In this document: positions 40,503 through 49,885 of the stretch, piece by piece | Numbering within the stretch: the stretch's first letter is position 1 | Layout of the letters: every line of letters starts with the position of its first letter | NCBI RefSeq assembly: GCF_005497185.1 | Contig: NZ_RJTN01000004.1 | Span: 248,001-312,000, forward strand | Source: Pectobacterium polonicum | Lineage (GTDB): Bacteria > Pseudomonadota > Gammaproteobacteria > Enterobacterales > Enterobacteriaceae | DNA length: 64,000 nt | Direction of reading: 5' to 3' | Notes under the pieces: model-generated | The model's database searches: none | The model's input: the letters and a program-made list of their open reading frames with translations, nothing else | What the model was told of the DNA's origin: nothing | Made by a program: the position numbers and the translations under genes

Positions 40503-41717
40503 TTAATGATGCGCCCATTCGATGCTGCTGATATCCACGCCCTGCTTGAACATTTCCCACAGCGGAGAAAGATCGCGCAGACGACCGATGGATTTACGCA
40601 CCAGTTCGATGGTGTAGTCGATCTCTTCTTCGGTGGTAAAACGTCCCAGCGAGAAACGGATCGAGCTATGTGCCAGCTCATCATTCATGCCCAGCGCGCG
40701 TAACACGTAGGAGGGCTCCAGGCTGGCCGACGTACAGGCAGAACCGGACGATACCGCCAGATCCTTGAGCGCCATAATCAGCGATTCACCTTCAACATAG
40801 TTGAAGCTGACGTTCAGGATAGTGGACACGCCCTGTTCGATATCACCATTCAAGTAGACTTCTTCAATATCATTAATGCCGTTCCACAGGCGATCGCGCA
40901 GCGTACGCAGACGATCCATTTCTGCGGTCATCTCTTCTTTCGCGATGCGGTAGGCTTCGCCCATACCGACAATTTGGTGCACAGGCAAGGTGCCGGAACG
41001 CATACCGCGCTCATGGCCGCCGCCGTGCATCTGCGCTTCGAGACGAATACGGGGTTTACGACGAACATACAGTGCTCCGATCCCTTTCGGCCCATAGATT
41101 TTATGGCCAGAGAAAGACATCAGATCCACTTTTAACTGGTTGAGATCGATAGGCAGTTTACCTACGCTCTGTGTGGCATCAACGTGGAATACGATCCCGC
41201 GACTGCGGCACATCTCACCGATGGCTGCAATATCCTGCACAACGCCGATTTCATTGTTGACGTGCATGATGGAAACCAGAATGGTGTCCTCACGCATCGC
41301 AGCTTCGAGTTCGGTCAGATCGATAATGCCGTTACGCTGCGGGGCTAGATAAGTGACATCGAAACCTTCGCGTTCGAGTTGACGACAGGTATCCAGCACG
41401 GCTTTGTGTTCGGTCTTGCTGGTGATGATGTGCTTGCCCTTCTTCTGATAGAAGTTGGCAACACCTTTAATTGCGAGGTTATCGGCTTCGGTCGCGCCTG
41501 ACGTGAAGACGATCTCACGCGGATCGGCACCAACCAGATCAGCAATTTGGTTACGGGCGACATCAACCGCCTCTTCCGCCTGCCAGCCAAAACGGTGTGA
41601 ACGGGAAGCCGGGTTGCCGAACGTACCGTCCAACGTCAAACACTGCATCATTTTCTCAGCGACGCGCGGATCAACCGGCGTGGTAGCTGAATAATCGAGA
41701 TAGATAGGTAACTTCAT
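40503..41717 (-). CDS. iscS: Cysteine desulfurase IscS
   Basis: A 404-residue PLP enzyme that takes sulfur from cysteine. The PLP Lys is in [14 protein letters not shown] near 206, and the sulfur-carrying Cys (about 328) is in [16 protein letters not shown]. Sulfur goes to IscU and also to tRNA-thiolation partners. It follows iscR after a 266-base gap, the place where E. coli carries the regulatory RNA-sensitive intergenic region. Confidence 0.98.
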   Translation of the reverse strand: MKLPIYLDYSATTPVDPRVAEKMMQCLTLDGTFGNPASRSHRFGWQAEEAVDVARNQIADLVGADPREIVFTSGATEADNLAIKGVANFYQKKGKHIITSKTEHKAVLDTCRQLEREGFDVTYLAPQRNGIIDLTELEAAMREDTILVSIMHVNNEIGVVQDIAAIGEMCRSRGIVFHVDATQSVGKLPIDLNQLKVDLMSFSGHKIYGPKGIGALYVRRKPRIRLEAQMHGGGHERGMRSGTLPVHQIVGMGEAYRIAKEEMTAEMDRLRTLRDRLWNGINDIEEVYLNGDIEQGVSTILNVSFNYVEGESLIMALKDLAVSSGSACTSASLEPSYVLRALGMNDELAHSSIRFSLGRFTTEEEIDYTIELVRKSIGRLRDLSPLWEMFKQGVDISSIEWAHH

Positions 41718-41983
41718 TGCTCATAAACTCCGTACATCACTTCAAAACGTACAATGCGTTTTGTTTTATTGACAGGCTGTTTATACCCGCAACCTCTCGG
41801 GCCAATGCAAAAAATCTGACGATGCTATAGTCGGAACAATTGATCGTCAGAACACGCCGTGACAGTCGAACTAACGCCAACACCACATTGAGTAATGTGG
41901 TCAGGATTATGCGGCTATCAGAAAGGCAAAACGTGACAAGTAAAGACTATTCGTCGCAAAGTACCGGCCACGTTTAAGATATA

Positions 41984-42478
41984 TCAGGCGCGCAGGTTAA
42001 CGTTGATCGTTTCCTGAATACGTCCATTGGCGGTGCGGCGAATGTCCGCATCCTGACGATCGGCAACGTTCAGCACTTCCTTATTATTCACCAGCTCATC
42101 CAGCGTGATGTTATTCAGGAAGTCGGTAATACGGTCGCTCAGATCGCGCCACAGCGTGTGCGTCAGGCAACGATCGCCACCCTGACAGCCTTCACGGCCC
42201 TGACAGCGCGTTGCATCAACGGATTCATCGACGGCCGAAATGACCATACCAACGGCGATTTCATTCGCGTTTTTACCCAGCAGATAACCACCGCCCGGGC
42301 CACGAACGCTGGCAACTAACCCATTCTTACGCAGGCGCGAAAACAACTGCTCCAGATAAGACAGTGAAATGCCTTGGCGCTCAGAAATATCCGCTAAGGG
42401 AACCGGACCTTCCTGGGAGTGCAGAGCCACATCGAGCATGGCGGTAACGGCGTAACGGCCTTTGGATGTCAGTCTCAT
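41984..42478 (-). CDS. iscR: Fe-S cluster regulator IscR
   Basis: The ATG at 42478 ([15 protein letters not shown]) gives 164 residues. The Rrf2-type HTH spans about 1-65. The [2Fe-2S] ligands C92, C98 and C104 and the following His107 are all present in [17 protein letters not shown]. With its cluster it represses its own operon; without it, it turns on stress genes. Two type-1 operator sites lie upstream. It is the first gene of the isc cluster. Confidence 0.98.
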   Translation of the reverse strand: MRLTSKGRYAVTAMLDVALHSQEGPVPLADISERQGISLSYLEQLFSRLRKNGLVASVRGPGGGYLLGKNANEIAVGMVISAVDESVDATRCQGREGCQGGDRCLTHTLWRDLSDRITDFLNNITLDELVNNKEVLNVADRQDADIRRTANGRIQETINVNLRA

Positions 42479-42540
42479 GATAGTGGTACCTGTAGGTAAA
42501 ACATGTATTATGAAAACATGTATTGGCAGAACATACCGCG

Positions 42541-42569
42541 AGTCTGACATTCCCGAGTGTTTTAGTCAA
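42541..42569 (-). promoter_or_regulatory. iscR promoter
   Basis: On the minus strand TTGACT (42564-42569) and CAGACT (42541-42546) are spaced by 17 bases, 63-68 bases upstream of the iscR ATG. The -35 hexamer lies inside the first IscR site, so bound IscR would block polymerase. Confidence 0.7.
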
Positions 42570-42573
42570 CTAT
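42549..42573 (-). promoter_or_regulatory. IscR type-1 binding site A
   Basis: On the minus strand the 25-base sequence runs ATAGTTGACTAAAACACTCG and on to GGAAT. It matches the type-1 consensus (ATASYYGACTRWWWYAGTCRRSTAT form) at about 22 positions and overlaps the -35 element. Confidence 0.75.
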
Positions 42574-42598
42574 TTAACCGAGTAAAATACTCAAGTAT
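42574..42598 (-). promoter_or_regulatory. IscR type-1 binding site B
   Basis: On the minus strand ATACTTGAGTATTTTACTCG continues to GTTAA. It lies directly next to site A in the same spacing and orientation and touches the trmJ stop codon. E. coli iscR also carries tandem sites. Confidence 0.65.
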
Positions 42599-43323
42599 TA
42601 TTCGTCGTGGGTTTTTTGTACCGAACTCAGTATCCCACGCAAGATGTTAAGTTCCTGCGCTTCAGGCCTGGCGCGGGTAAACAAGCGACGCAGCTTGTTC
42701 ATCACCTGCCCTTGATGTGCTGGTCGGATAAATCCGGTTTGCAGCAATGTCTCTTCAAGATGCTGATAAAAGCGCTCCAGATCGTCGACCAGCGGATACG
42801 GCGATTCTTCATGTTCCGGCTTACCGGCCTGTAACCGATCCAAATGCGCGATACGCACTTCATAAGCAATAATCTGCACCGCCATTGCCAGATTCAACGA
42901 GCTGTATTCCGGGTTTGCGGGAATCGCTACGTGGTAATGGCATTTTTGCAGTTCATCATTTGTCAGCCCAACACGCTCACGTCCAAACACCAACGCCACC
43001 GGTGCGTGCTCTGCTTCCTGCGCGCTGCGAACGCCGCATTCGCGCGGGTCCAACATCGGCCAGGGCAACGTGCGGGAACGCGCACTGGTGCCAACAACCA
43101 GACTACACCCTTCAAGCGCCTGATCGAGCGAATCAACAATCGTAGCATTACCGATGACATCGCTGGCACCGGCCGCCAGCGCAATCGCCTGCGAATCAGG
43201 CTTAACCAATGGGTTGACCAAATAAAGTTTGCTTAATCCCATGGTTTTCATCGCCCTGGCCACTGACCCCATATTGCCAGTGTGCGACGTTTCAACCAGA
43301 ACAATGCGAATATTGTCTAACAT
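42598..43323 (-). CDS. trmJ: tRNA (Cm32/Um32) methyltransferase TrmJ
   Basis: A 241-residue SPOUT methyltransferase. The knotted SAM site includes [20 protein letters not shown] near the start, [15 protein letters not shown] near residue 112 and [18 protein letters not shown] near 135. It 2'-O-methylates position 32 of tRNAs. Its stop lies inside the iscR operator region. It is divergent from suhB, as in E. coli. Confidence 0.97.
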   Translation of the reverse strand: MLDNIRIVLVETSHTGNMGSVARAMKTMGLSKLYLVNPLVKPDSQAIALAAGASDVIGNATIVDSLDQALEGCSLVVGTSARSRTLPWPMLDPRECGVRSAQEAEHAPVALVFGRERVGLTNDELQKCHYHVAIPANPEYSSLNLAMAVQIIAYEVRIAHLDRLQAGKPEHEESPYPLVDDLERFYQHLEETLLQTGFIRPAHQGQVMNKLRRLFTRARPEAQELNILRGILSSVQKTHDE

Positions 43324-43458
43324 ATGTACTCTATTGTGCGAAAGGAAGTCGTGCGAAAAGGAAACCGCCGTACTCTAACACAAACTTCGCTATTTGACTT
43401 TTCTCCTGCTATACTCTGCGCCGCTTTCCGTTCTTTAACATTCCAGTGGACCGATACC

Positions 43459-44262
43459 ATGCATCCGATGCTCAACATCGCTATACGCGCTGCGCGTAAA
43501 GCCGGTAATTTGATTGCCAAAAACTATGAAACGCCAGACGCCGTCGAAGCTAGCCAAAAAGGCAGCAACGATTTTGTGACTAACGTCGATCGGGATGCAG
43601 AACGTCTGATCATTGAAGTCATCCGCAAGTCTTACCCACAGCACACTATTATTGGTGAAGAATGTGGCGAGCTGGCAGGTGAAGATCCGGCAGTACAATG
43701 GGTTATCGATCCTCTGGATGGCACCACCAACTTCATCAAACGTTTACCCCACTTTGCCGTTTCTATCGCGGTCCGCATTAAAGGCCGTACTGAAGTTGCC
43801 GTTGTTTATGATCCTATGCGTAATGAACTGTTTAGTGCTACCCGTGGTCAGGGTGCGCAGTTGAACGGCTATCGTCTGCGCAGCAGCACTGCCCGCGATC
43901 TGGACGGCACCGTGCTGGCAACCGGCTTCCCTTTCAAATTAAAACAACACAGCAAAAGTTATATCAATGTCATCGGCGCGCTGTTCACCCAGTGTGCAGA
44001 TTTCCGCCGCACGGGTTCCGCTGCATTGGATCTCGCCTATGTCGCCGCGGGCCGCGTTGACGGTTTCTTTGAAATCGGCCTGAAGCCGTGGGATTTTGCT
44101 GGTGGCGAACTGCTGGTGCGCGAAGCTGGCGGGATCGTGACAGACTTCGTTGGTGCTCATAACTATATGACGTCCGGCAATCTGGTTGCTGGTAATCCAC
44201 GAGTGGTTAAAGCCATTCTGGGCACCATTCGTGAAGAACTGAGTGACGCGCTGAAACGTTAA
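43459..44262 (+). CDS. suhB: Inositol-1-monophosphatase SuhB
   Basis: The ATG at 43459 (MHPMLNIAIRAARKAGNL) gives 267 residues as in E. coli; the frame runs 45 codons further upstream without support. The phosphatase motifs are IIGEECGE, WVIDPLDGTTNF and KPWDFAGGELLVREAGG. Besides its phosphatase activity E. coli SuhB acts in ribosomal RNA antitermination complexes. It is divergent from trmJ. Confidence 0.97.
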   Translation: MHPMLNIAIRAARKAGNLIAKNYETPDAVEASQKGSNDFVTNVDRDAERLIIEVIRKSYPQHTIIGEECGELAGEDPAVQWVIDPLDGTTNFIKRLPHFAVSIAVRIKGRTEVAVVYDPMRNELFSATRGQGAQLNGYRLRSSTARDLDGTVLATGFPFKLKQHSKSYINVIGALFTQCADFRRTGSAALDLAYVAAGRVDGFFEIGLKPWDFAGGELLVREAGGIVTDFVGAHNYMTSGNLVAGNPRVVKAILGTIREELSDALKR

Positions 44263-44362
44263 TCTCGACCCACTCCGGCTCACCCACATAAAAATGAAAT
44301 TGGGTCGGAGTTGTTATTTTTCTTTACATATGAATCCTGTATACGCATTGTTTATCCTTATA

Positions 44363-44377
44363 CGATAATAATTATCA
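44363..44377 (+). promoter_or_regulatory. Fur box upstream of the Fe ABC transporter operon
   Basis: CGATAATAATTATCA matches the 15-base Fur core TGATAATNATTATCA at 14 of 15 positions, 40 bases before the start codon of the binding-protein gene. It points to repression by iron-loaded Fur. Confidence 0.8.
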
Positions 44378-44417
44378 AACTCATTTCTCTGATAAATTGT
44401 GAATTAGGATCACCACC

Positions 44418-45536
44418 ATGTTAAGAAAATCAGTAAGATCGCTCTTTCTGACCGCATTACTCTCCGCCCCACTTTTCAGTTATGCCACCCAGTATCCTCT
44501 TACCGTTACCGACTTCGATGGTAGAAGTGTCACCATCCAACAAGAGCCGCAGCGCATCATTCTGCAAGACGGACGTGATATTATGGCGATGGCACTGCTT
44601 GACCGCGATAATCCCTTTCAGCGTCTGGTTGCCTGGAACAATCTGGCAAAAAAACAGGACACCGCAACCTGGGACATGCTGAAAGGAAAATGGCCTCAGT
44701 CCGTCGGCATTCTGGATATGGGCTTCAGTGACAAAGGTAACGTCGATCTAGAAAGCGTACTGTCAAAACAGCCGGACCTGATGATTGCCCAACTGCGTGC
44801 CAAAGCGGCACTGAAGGAAAGCGGCGTGATCGACAAGCTCAGCGCGCTGAATATTCCCGTCCTGTTTGTCGATTATGAAGTGAATCCGGCAAAAGATACC
44901 GCCCCCAGCATCGATCTATTGGGAAAAGTGCTGAACCGCGAAGCCAATGCCAAAGCGTATACCGATTTCTACCGTCAGCACTTCGATGCCATTCAGCAGA
45001 AAACCGCCGCGATAGCCCCGAAACCCAGCGTCTTTGTTGAGCCGATTGCCGGTAACTCAGACTCTTGCTGTTTCACACACAGCAACAGCGGCTGGGGTGG
45101 CTTAGTTGAAGCCGTCGGCGCGAAAAACATCGGTTCAGATTTGCTGCCGGGCGCAACGGGTTTTGTCTCGCTGGAAAAAATCATCAGCATGAAACCTGAT
45201 GTTTACATCATGACGGGCTCTAAACGCGGCAACAGTCAGGTACTGCCGCTAGGCTATGGTGCCAATGTGGAAGGCGTTCGTACTCAGGCAAATGTGCTAC
45301 TAAACCGCACCGGTATTAGCCAGATCCCTGCGGTTCAGGCAAAACACGTGTATGGCGTTTACCACCATTTCTACAACCATCCCTACAACATTGTTGGTAT
45401 GGAATATCTGGCAAAGGACATTTATCCTCAGGCGTTTTCCAGCCTGAATCCTGATGACACGTATCACCATATCATTCAAAACTTTACCTCACTGCCTGAC
45501 AGTGACTTTATCTTTGCCTGGAAACAAGGTGAGTAA
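44418..45536 (+). CDS. Iron(-chelate) ABC transporter, periplasmic binding protein
   Basis: A 372-residue FepB/BtuF-like binding protein. A Sec signal peptide ends near SYATQ at residue 24. The two lobes are joined by a long helix. Adjacent cysteines C217-C218 (GNSDSCCFTHS) are unusual and are also present at the matching place in the second binding protein at 49886-51013. The gene heads a three-gene operon with permease and ATPase, under a near-perfect Fur box. The exact ligand is unknown; an iron-siderophore or related chelate is likely. Confidence 0.9.
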   Translation: MLRKSVRSLFLTALLSAPLFSYATQYPLTVTDFDGRSVTIQQEPQRIILQDGRDIMAMALLDRDNPFQRLVAWNNLAKKQDTATWDMLKGKWPQSVGILDMGFSDKGNVDLESVLSKQPDLMIAQLRAKAALKESGVIDKLSALNIPVLFVDYEVNPAKDTAPSIDLLGKVLNREANAKAYTDFYRQHFDAIQQKTAAIAPKPSVFVEPIAGNSDSCCFTHSNSGWGGLVEAVGAKNIGSDLLPGATGFVSLEKIISMKPDVYIMTGSKRGNSQVLPLGYGANVEGVRTQANVLLNRTGISQIPAVQAKHVYGVYHHFYNHPYNIVGMEYLAKDIYPQAFSSLNPDDTYHHIIQNFTSLPDSDFIFAWKQGE

Positions 45537-45542
45537 TTTTTC

Positions 45543-46625
45543 ATGAGTACAACCACTGAACCGGGTATCCGCAATACTGCCGCGGATGCCAACACCATAA
45601 TGGACAACTATCGCGGCATCATTCGACGCCGCGTGGGTGTTATGGCGATACTGCTGTTGATCATCATCGGCTCATTGTTACTGGATTTCACGATGGGGCC
45701 TTCGGGGCTAACGCTTGATGTGCTCTGGAACACGCTGACCGATCCGGCCAGCGCTGATGCAGGTACGCGCGTGATTGTCTGGGATATTCGTCTGCCTTAT
45801 GCGTTGATGGCCATCATTGTCGGGCTAGCGCTCGGCCTGGCTGGCGCAGAGATGCAAACGATCCTGAACAACCCGTTGGCCAGCCCATTTACGCTCGGCG
45901 TTTCCTCTGCCGCCGCATTCGGCGCCGCATTGGCGATCGTGCTCGGTATCGGTATCCCTGGCATCCCGGCTCAGTGGTTTATCTCTGCTAACGCTTTTAT
46001 TTTCGCCCTATTGGCAGCATTGCTGCTTGATGGTATCACGCGCTGGACGCAGGTCGCCACGTCAGGCGTCGTGCTGTTCGGCATCGCATTGGTGTTTACC
46101 TTCAATGCACTGGTTTCCATGCTCCAGTTCATCGCTAACGAAGACACCCTGCAAGGGTTGGTGTTCTGGACTATGGGCAGTCTGGCTCGTGCATCGTGGG
46201 AAAAATTGGGCATCCTGCTGCTGGTACTTGCCGCTGTTATGCCCATTTCGCTGATGAGCTCATGGAAACTTACCGCTCTGCGACTGGGTGAGGATCGCGC
46301 CGTCAGCTTCGGTATTAACGTGCGCCGCCTGCGTCTGGCGACGCTGCTGCGCATCAGTATTTTATCCGCTATTTCGGTCGCATTCGTTGGCCCCATCGGC
46401 TTTATCGGCTTGGTTGCTCCGCATATCGCACGCATGATTTTTGGTGAAGACCACCGCTTCTATCTTCCTGCCAGTGCGTTAACTGGCGCACTGGTACTGT
46501 CGATGGCCTCCGTCGCCTCGAAAAACCTGATTCCCGGCGTCATTATTCCGGTCGGCATCGTCACCTCACTGGTTGGCGTACCTTTCTTCCTGAGTATTAT
46601 TTTGCGCCACAGAGGGAACGTATGA
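45543..46625 (+). CDS. FecCD-family ABC transporter permease
   Basis: A 360-residue inner membrane permease with about nine to ten helices. It carries family motifs such as DIRLPYALMAIIVGLALGLA, AGAEMQTILNNPLASPFTLG and the ATPase-contact loop GPIGFIGLVAPHIARMIFGE. A 45-residue hydrophilic N-terminus precedes the first helix. It starts 6 bases after the binding-protein stop and its own stop overlaps the ATPase start (ATGA). Confidence 0.94.
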   Translation: MSTTTEPGIRNTAADANTIMDNYRGIIRRRVGVMAILLLIIIGSLLLDFTMGPSGLTLDVLWNTLTDPASADAGTRVIVWDIRLPYALMAIIVGLALGLAGAEMQTILNNPLASPFTLGVSSAAAFGAALAIVLGIGIPGIPAQWFISANAFIFALLAALLLDGITRWTQVATSGVVLFGIALVFTFNALVSMLQFIANEDTLQGLVFWTMGSLARASWEKLGILLLVLAAVMPISLMSSWKLTALRLGEDRAVSFGINVRRLRLATLLRISILSAISVAFVGPIGFIGLVAPHIARMIFGEDHRFYLPASALTGALVLSMASVASKNLIPGVIIPVGIVTSLVGVPFFLSIILRHRGNV

Positions 46626-47422
46626 GTCAGCAAACCACATCTGGATTACGACTTTCTCATTTTCGTGCGGGTTACCCCAAACGTCAGGTGATTCGCGATC
46701 TGTCAGTACCCCAATTGCCACGCGGGAAAATTACCGTGCTGCTCGGCCCCAACGGCAGCGGCAAATCCACCCTGCTGCGTGCCATGGCAGGTCTGAACCC
46801 TTCAGAAGGCGAACTGTGGCTGGATGATATCAACCTGATGACATTGCCATTCGCTCAGCGGGCGGAAAAGGTCGTTTATCTGCCGCAGTCCTTGCCCGCA
46901 GGCGTTCACCTGCACGTACTGGAATCGATTATCGTCGCACAGCGCGCCTCCGGCGGCATGCATAATGCCGAAAAGCAGGATGAAGTCATGAACCTGCTGC
47001 GACAGTTGGGCATTGAGCATCTGGCGTTAAGCTACCTCGATCAGCTCTCCGGCGGCCAGAAGCAGCTGGTTGGGTTAGCACAATCGCTGATCCGTCAACC
47101 CTCACTGCTCTTGCTCGACGAGCCGCTCAGCGCATTGGATCTGAATTATCAATTCCACGTAATGGATTTGGTGCGCAAGGAGACGCGCAAGCGCAACATC
47201 ATCACTGTCGTGGTGGTGCATGACATCAATATCGCGCTGCGTCATGGCGACCATGTGTTGATGCTACAAAACGGCAACCTGATTGCTGATGGTGCGCCTG
47301 CGGAAGTGATTAGCCCCGAAAGCCTGTCAGCGGTCTATGGCGTACGCGGACGTATTGAGCGCTGTTCACAGGGCGTACCGCAGGTGATTATCGACGGACT
47401 GGTCAGCGAACCGACCATCTAG
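46622..47422 (+). CDS. ABC transporter ATPase for iron chelate uptake
   Basis: A 266-residue FepC-like ATPase. Walker A is GPNGSGKST near residue 41, the signature LSGGQKQLVGLAQ near 142, Walker B LLLLDEPLSALD near 162 and the switch His in VVVHDINIALRHGD. It overlaps the permease gene by 4 bases, so translation is probably coupled. It powers uptake by the operon's permease and may also serve the orphan binding protein at 49886-51013. Confidence 0.95.
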   Translation: MSQQTTSGLRLSHFRAGYPKRQVIRDLSVPQLPRGKITVLLGPNGSGKSTLLRAMAGLNPSEGELWLDDINLMTLPFAQRAEKVVYLPQSLPAGVHLHVLESIIVAQRASGGMHNAEKQDEVMNLLRQLGIEHLALSYLDQLSGGQKQLVGLAQSLIRQPSLLLLDEPLSALDLNYQFHVMDLVRKETRKRNIITVVVVHDINIALRHGDHVLMLQNGNLIADGAPAEVISPESLSAVYGVRGRIERCSQGVPQVIIDGLVSEPTI

Positions 47423-47478
47423 ATGGTGAACCATTCGAATAACCTCCGGTAAGCGAATGCCCCGGAGGCATAATACTG

Positions 47479-47802
47479 CTAGTGTAAACGCTCACTTCCC
47501 AACATATCGCGCATGTTCGTCAGCATGTTCTCAAACAAACGTAATGCCAAACCAACGCTGTTTACGTTGTAGTACAGCGCCGCATCATGATGCTTTAAAT
47601 AATTCTCAAACTCCGGTTTGCCGATCAATTTATAAATAGCCGTAAATCGCAGGATCAGATGGCTGCAATTATTGAGATACAAATCAAGCGTACGGTAATC
47701 GCTTTTCATCAATTGAGTCAGTAGCACAGTCATATGCTCGAATTCCGTCAACAGGGACGCATAATCTCCCAAATTTTCAGCGCTGTGCTCGGTCGATTTC
47801 AT
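47479..47802 (-). CDS. Small helical protein of unknown function next to a chemoreceptor gene
   Basis: The ATG at 47802 follows AAAGGGAGATGACAGT and gives 107 residues; the frame is open to 47838. The protein is predicted mostly helical, with no signal peptide or membrane segment, for example YASLLTEFEHMTVLLTQLMK and VGLALRLFENMLTNMRDMLG. It holds one Cys. I do not recognise a family. It is 87 bases downstream of the chemoreceptor gene on the same strand and could share its transcript. Confidence 0.65.
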   Translation of the reverse strand: MKSTEHSAENLGDYASLLTEFEHMTVLLTQLMKSDYRTLDLYLNNCSHLILRFTAIYKLIGKPEFENYLKHHDAALYYNVNSVGLALRLFENMLTNMRDMLGSERLH

Positions 47803-47889
47803 ACTGTCATCTCCCTTTATCCTTTCGCCATCCGGCATAGGATTCTATGGCCGCGTACGGTCTCACAGCACAACACGCGGCTTGATAGA

Positions 47890-49557
47890 TCAGAAACGCT
47901 GCCAATCTCCTTCATCCTGAGCAGCAGCGCTTTTTTGCTTAGCGGGGGCGAGACGAGGTACAGATAGACCAGACGGCACAGAGGCAAGCGCGGGGGTCAG
48001 CGCCGATGGCGTAATTTGCCCCACAATAAATTGCCCCACCAGTTGGCTCAACGTGCTTGCCTGTTCCTGCAAAGACTGCGAGGCAGCGGATGCTTCTTCG
48101 ACCAATGAGGCGTTTTGCTGGGTCACATCATCCATCTGGTTAACGGCCTGATGCACCTGACTGATCCCCTGGCTTTGCTCTTCCGTCGCCGCAGCGATTT
48201 CATTCACCAAATCCGTCACCTGCTGGATCGCGTCTTTCATCGCCGCCATGTTTTTCCCCACATCGCTGGCTTGTTCAACCCCTGCCGATACCAGTGAGTT
48301 TGAGGCATCAATCAAATCCTTGATCTCACGGGCTGCCGTAGACGAACGTTGTGCCAGCGTGCGCACTTCTCCTGCTACCACCGCAAAACCGCGACCTTGT
48401 TCACCCGCACGCGCGGCTTCTACCGCCGCATTCAGGGCAAGTATGTTGGTCTGAAACGCAATACCTTCGATAAGCGCAATGATGTCGGTAATCTTGCCAG
48501 AGCTAGTACGAATATGTTCCATCGTACTCAGCATCGTACTGACTGAATCGGCACTATTGATAGAAATTCGGCTGGCATTGCCCGCCAATAGGCTGGCCTG
48601 CTGTGTGTTCTCCGCATTCTGGCGTACCGTTTCGCTGATTTCCGTCATACTGGCAGCGGTTTGTTCCAGCGACGCCGCCTGTTCCTCAGTACGCGCTGAC
48701 AGATCCTCATTACCTGCTGCAATTTGCGTCGCCGCACTGCTTACCGACTGCGATGAAGCATTCACCGAAGCCAGCGCCGCGGAAACGCGATGCATCAGGC
48801 TATTAAAGGCTCGAGCGGTATTCCCGACCTCATCCTTGCGCCGATCGTCAGCCTGAATGGTTAGGTCAAGATGCGTGCTGACGTTTTCCATCGTTTGATT
48901 CATATTGTTCAAACTCTTCCTAATGCCCAGGATGGTTCTCACAGCAAAGAAACCAATCAGCAGCACAACCAGCAATGTGCCTGACAACAGGCCAAACCAC
49001 GTTTGATCGTAAACTTGTTTATTCACCTTGCGTAGATCGTCGCCCATTTCAACATTAAGATCGAATTGCTTACGGTAATTGGCGAGGAGGTCACGCACCA
49101 CTTTTCCGGGGCCATCCATTCCTTGAAGCAGGCCAAGAGCGAGATCATTTTGGTTCGCTCTTGAGGCATTAATAAAAACAGGTAGCGCTGCCTGTAATTT
49201 CTGGGTCAGACCAATCGCCGTATTCGTCAATTGTCGATCTGCCTCGCTGGAAGCATCGTTTATCAGGTAGTACTCATTGAGCTTCTTTATTTCCTCAATG
49301 GTGTTATTAATGTCCTGCTCGATCGGCGGCAGCTTACGATCGTCATCCGTGGTCTGATGACGATACAAAAAAAGCACCAGCGAATTGCTTTTATCTACTA
49401 AGTTGTTCAAATCTTTGATGCTAGGAATGGCATTATCCTGAACGTATTCAAAACGAGACTGGAACCCTGATAATAGTGATAAAGTGACGATAACCAATGA
49501 GATAAGTGCTAGCGACATTAACGAAAACGTCAACAGCAGGCGTTGCGTGATATTCAT
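47890..49557 (-). CDS. Methyl-accepting chemotaxis protein
   Basis: The ATG at 49557 follows ATGGAGCGGTTT and gives 555 residues. There is a first membrane segment (about 8-30), a periplasmic four-helix-type ligand domain (about 35-190), a second membrane segment (about 192-212), a HAMP domain and a signalling domain with the hairpin tip [20 protein letters not shown]. The C-terminus DWQRF fits the xWxxF pentapeptide that tethers CheR and CheB. It lies between two iron-uptake transcription units; its ligand is unknown. Confidence 0.95.
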   Translation of the reverse strand: MNITQRLLLTFSLMSLALISLVIVTLSLLSGFQSRFEYVQDNAIPSIKDLNNLVDKSNSLVLFLYRHQTTDDDRKLPPIEQDINNTIEEIKKLNEYYLINDASSEADRQLTNTAIGLTQKLQAALPVFINASRANQNDLALGLLQGMDGPGKVVRDLLANYRKQFDLNVEMGDDLRKVNKQVYDQTWFGLLSGTLLVVLLIGFFAVRTILGIRKSLNNMNQTMENVSTHLDLTIQADDRRKDEVGNTARAFNSLMHRVSAALASVNASSQSVSSAATQIAAGNEDLSARTEEQAASLEQTAASMTEISETVRQNAENTQQASLLAGNASRISINSADSVSTMLSTMEHIRTSSGKITDIIALIEGIAFQTNILALNAAVEAARAGEQGRGFAVVAGEVRTLAQRSSTAAREIKDLIDASNSLVSAGVEQASDVGKNMAAMKDAIQQVTDLVNEIAAATEEQSQGISQVHQAVNQMDDVTQQNASLVEEASAASQSLQEQASTLSQLVGQFIVGQITPSALTPALASVPSGLSVPRLAPAKQKSAAAQDEGDWQRF

Positions 49558-49885
49558 AAACCGCTCCATTTTAAATTTTTATACTGCATATTTTCCTGAT
49601 TCGGGTAGGTCGCATCGGCAACATCCCGTTCTTACATGCCACTGAGTACGGATCAGGCATGCTTTTACCACGCTCAGTTATCGGCAAACCCACAATGACC
49701 TTGCGTTCCCGATCGTTAAAACAAATTAATAAAATCAAATGGATAGATTAAAGCTATCAACCAACGACAATTGATCGTCAAAAACGTCCGTTCATCTGTA
49801 ACGGCACTCAAGGAAAAAGGCACAAAAAAAAGCACTGACCAATCAGGTTCAGTGCTTTTTATCTCTGGCTTACTATCTGATAGCG
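49558..49885. other. Intergenic region between chemoreceptor and second binding-protein gene
   Basis: 328 bases with no convincing gene. It contains the chemoreceptor promoter region and the terminator of the binding-protein gene. Around 49,715-49,760 it is A+T-rich. Confidence 0.6.
49824..49862. terminator. Terminator of the second binding-protein gene
   Basis: AAAAAAAAGCACTGA and TCAGTGCTTTTT give a perfect 8-bp core stem flanked by A and T runs, 24 bases after the stop at 49886. It could act in both directions. Confidence 0.88.

Noticed and set aside
44271-44320. Possible suhB terminator
   Set aside because: The arms ACTCCG...ACCCA and TGGGTCGGAGT pair only with interruptions and a large loop, so I did not list it.
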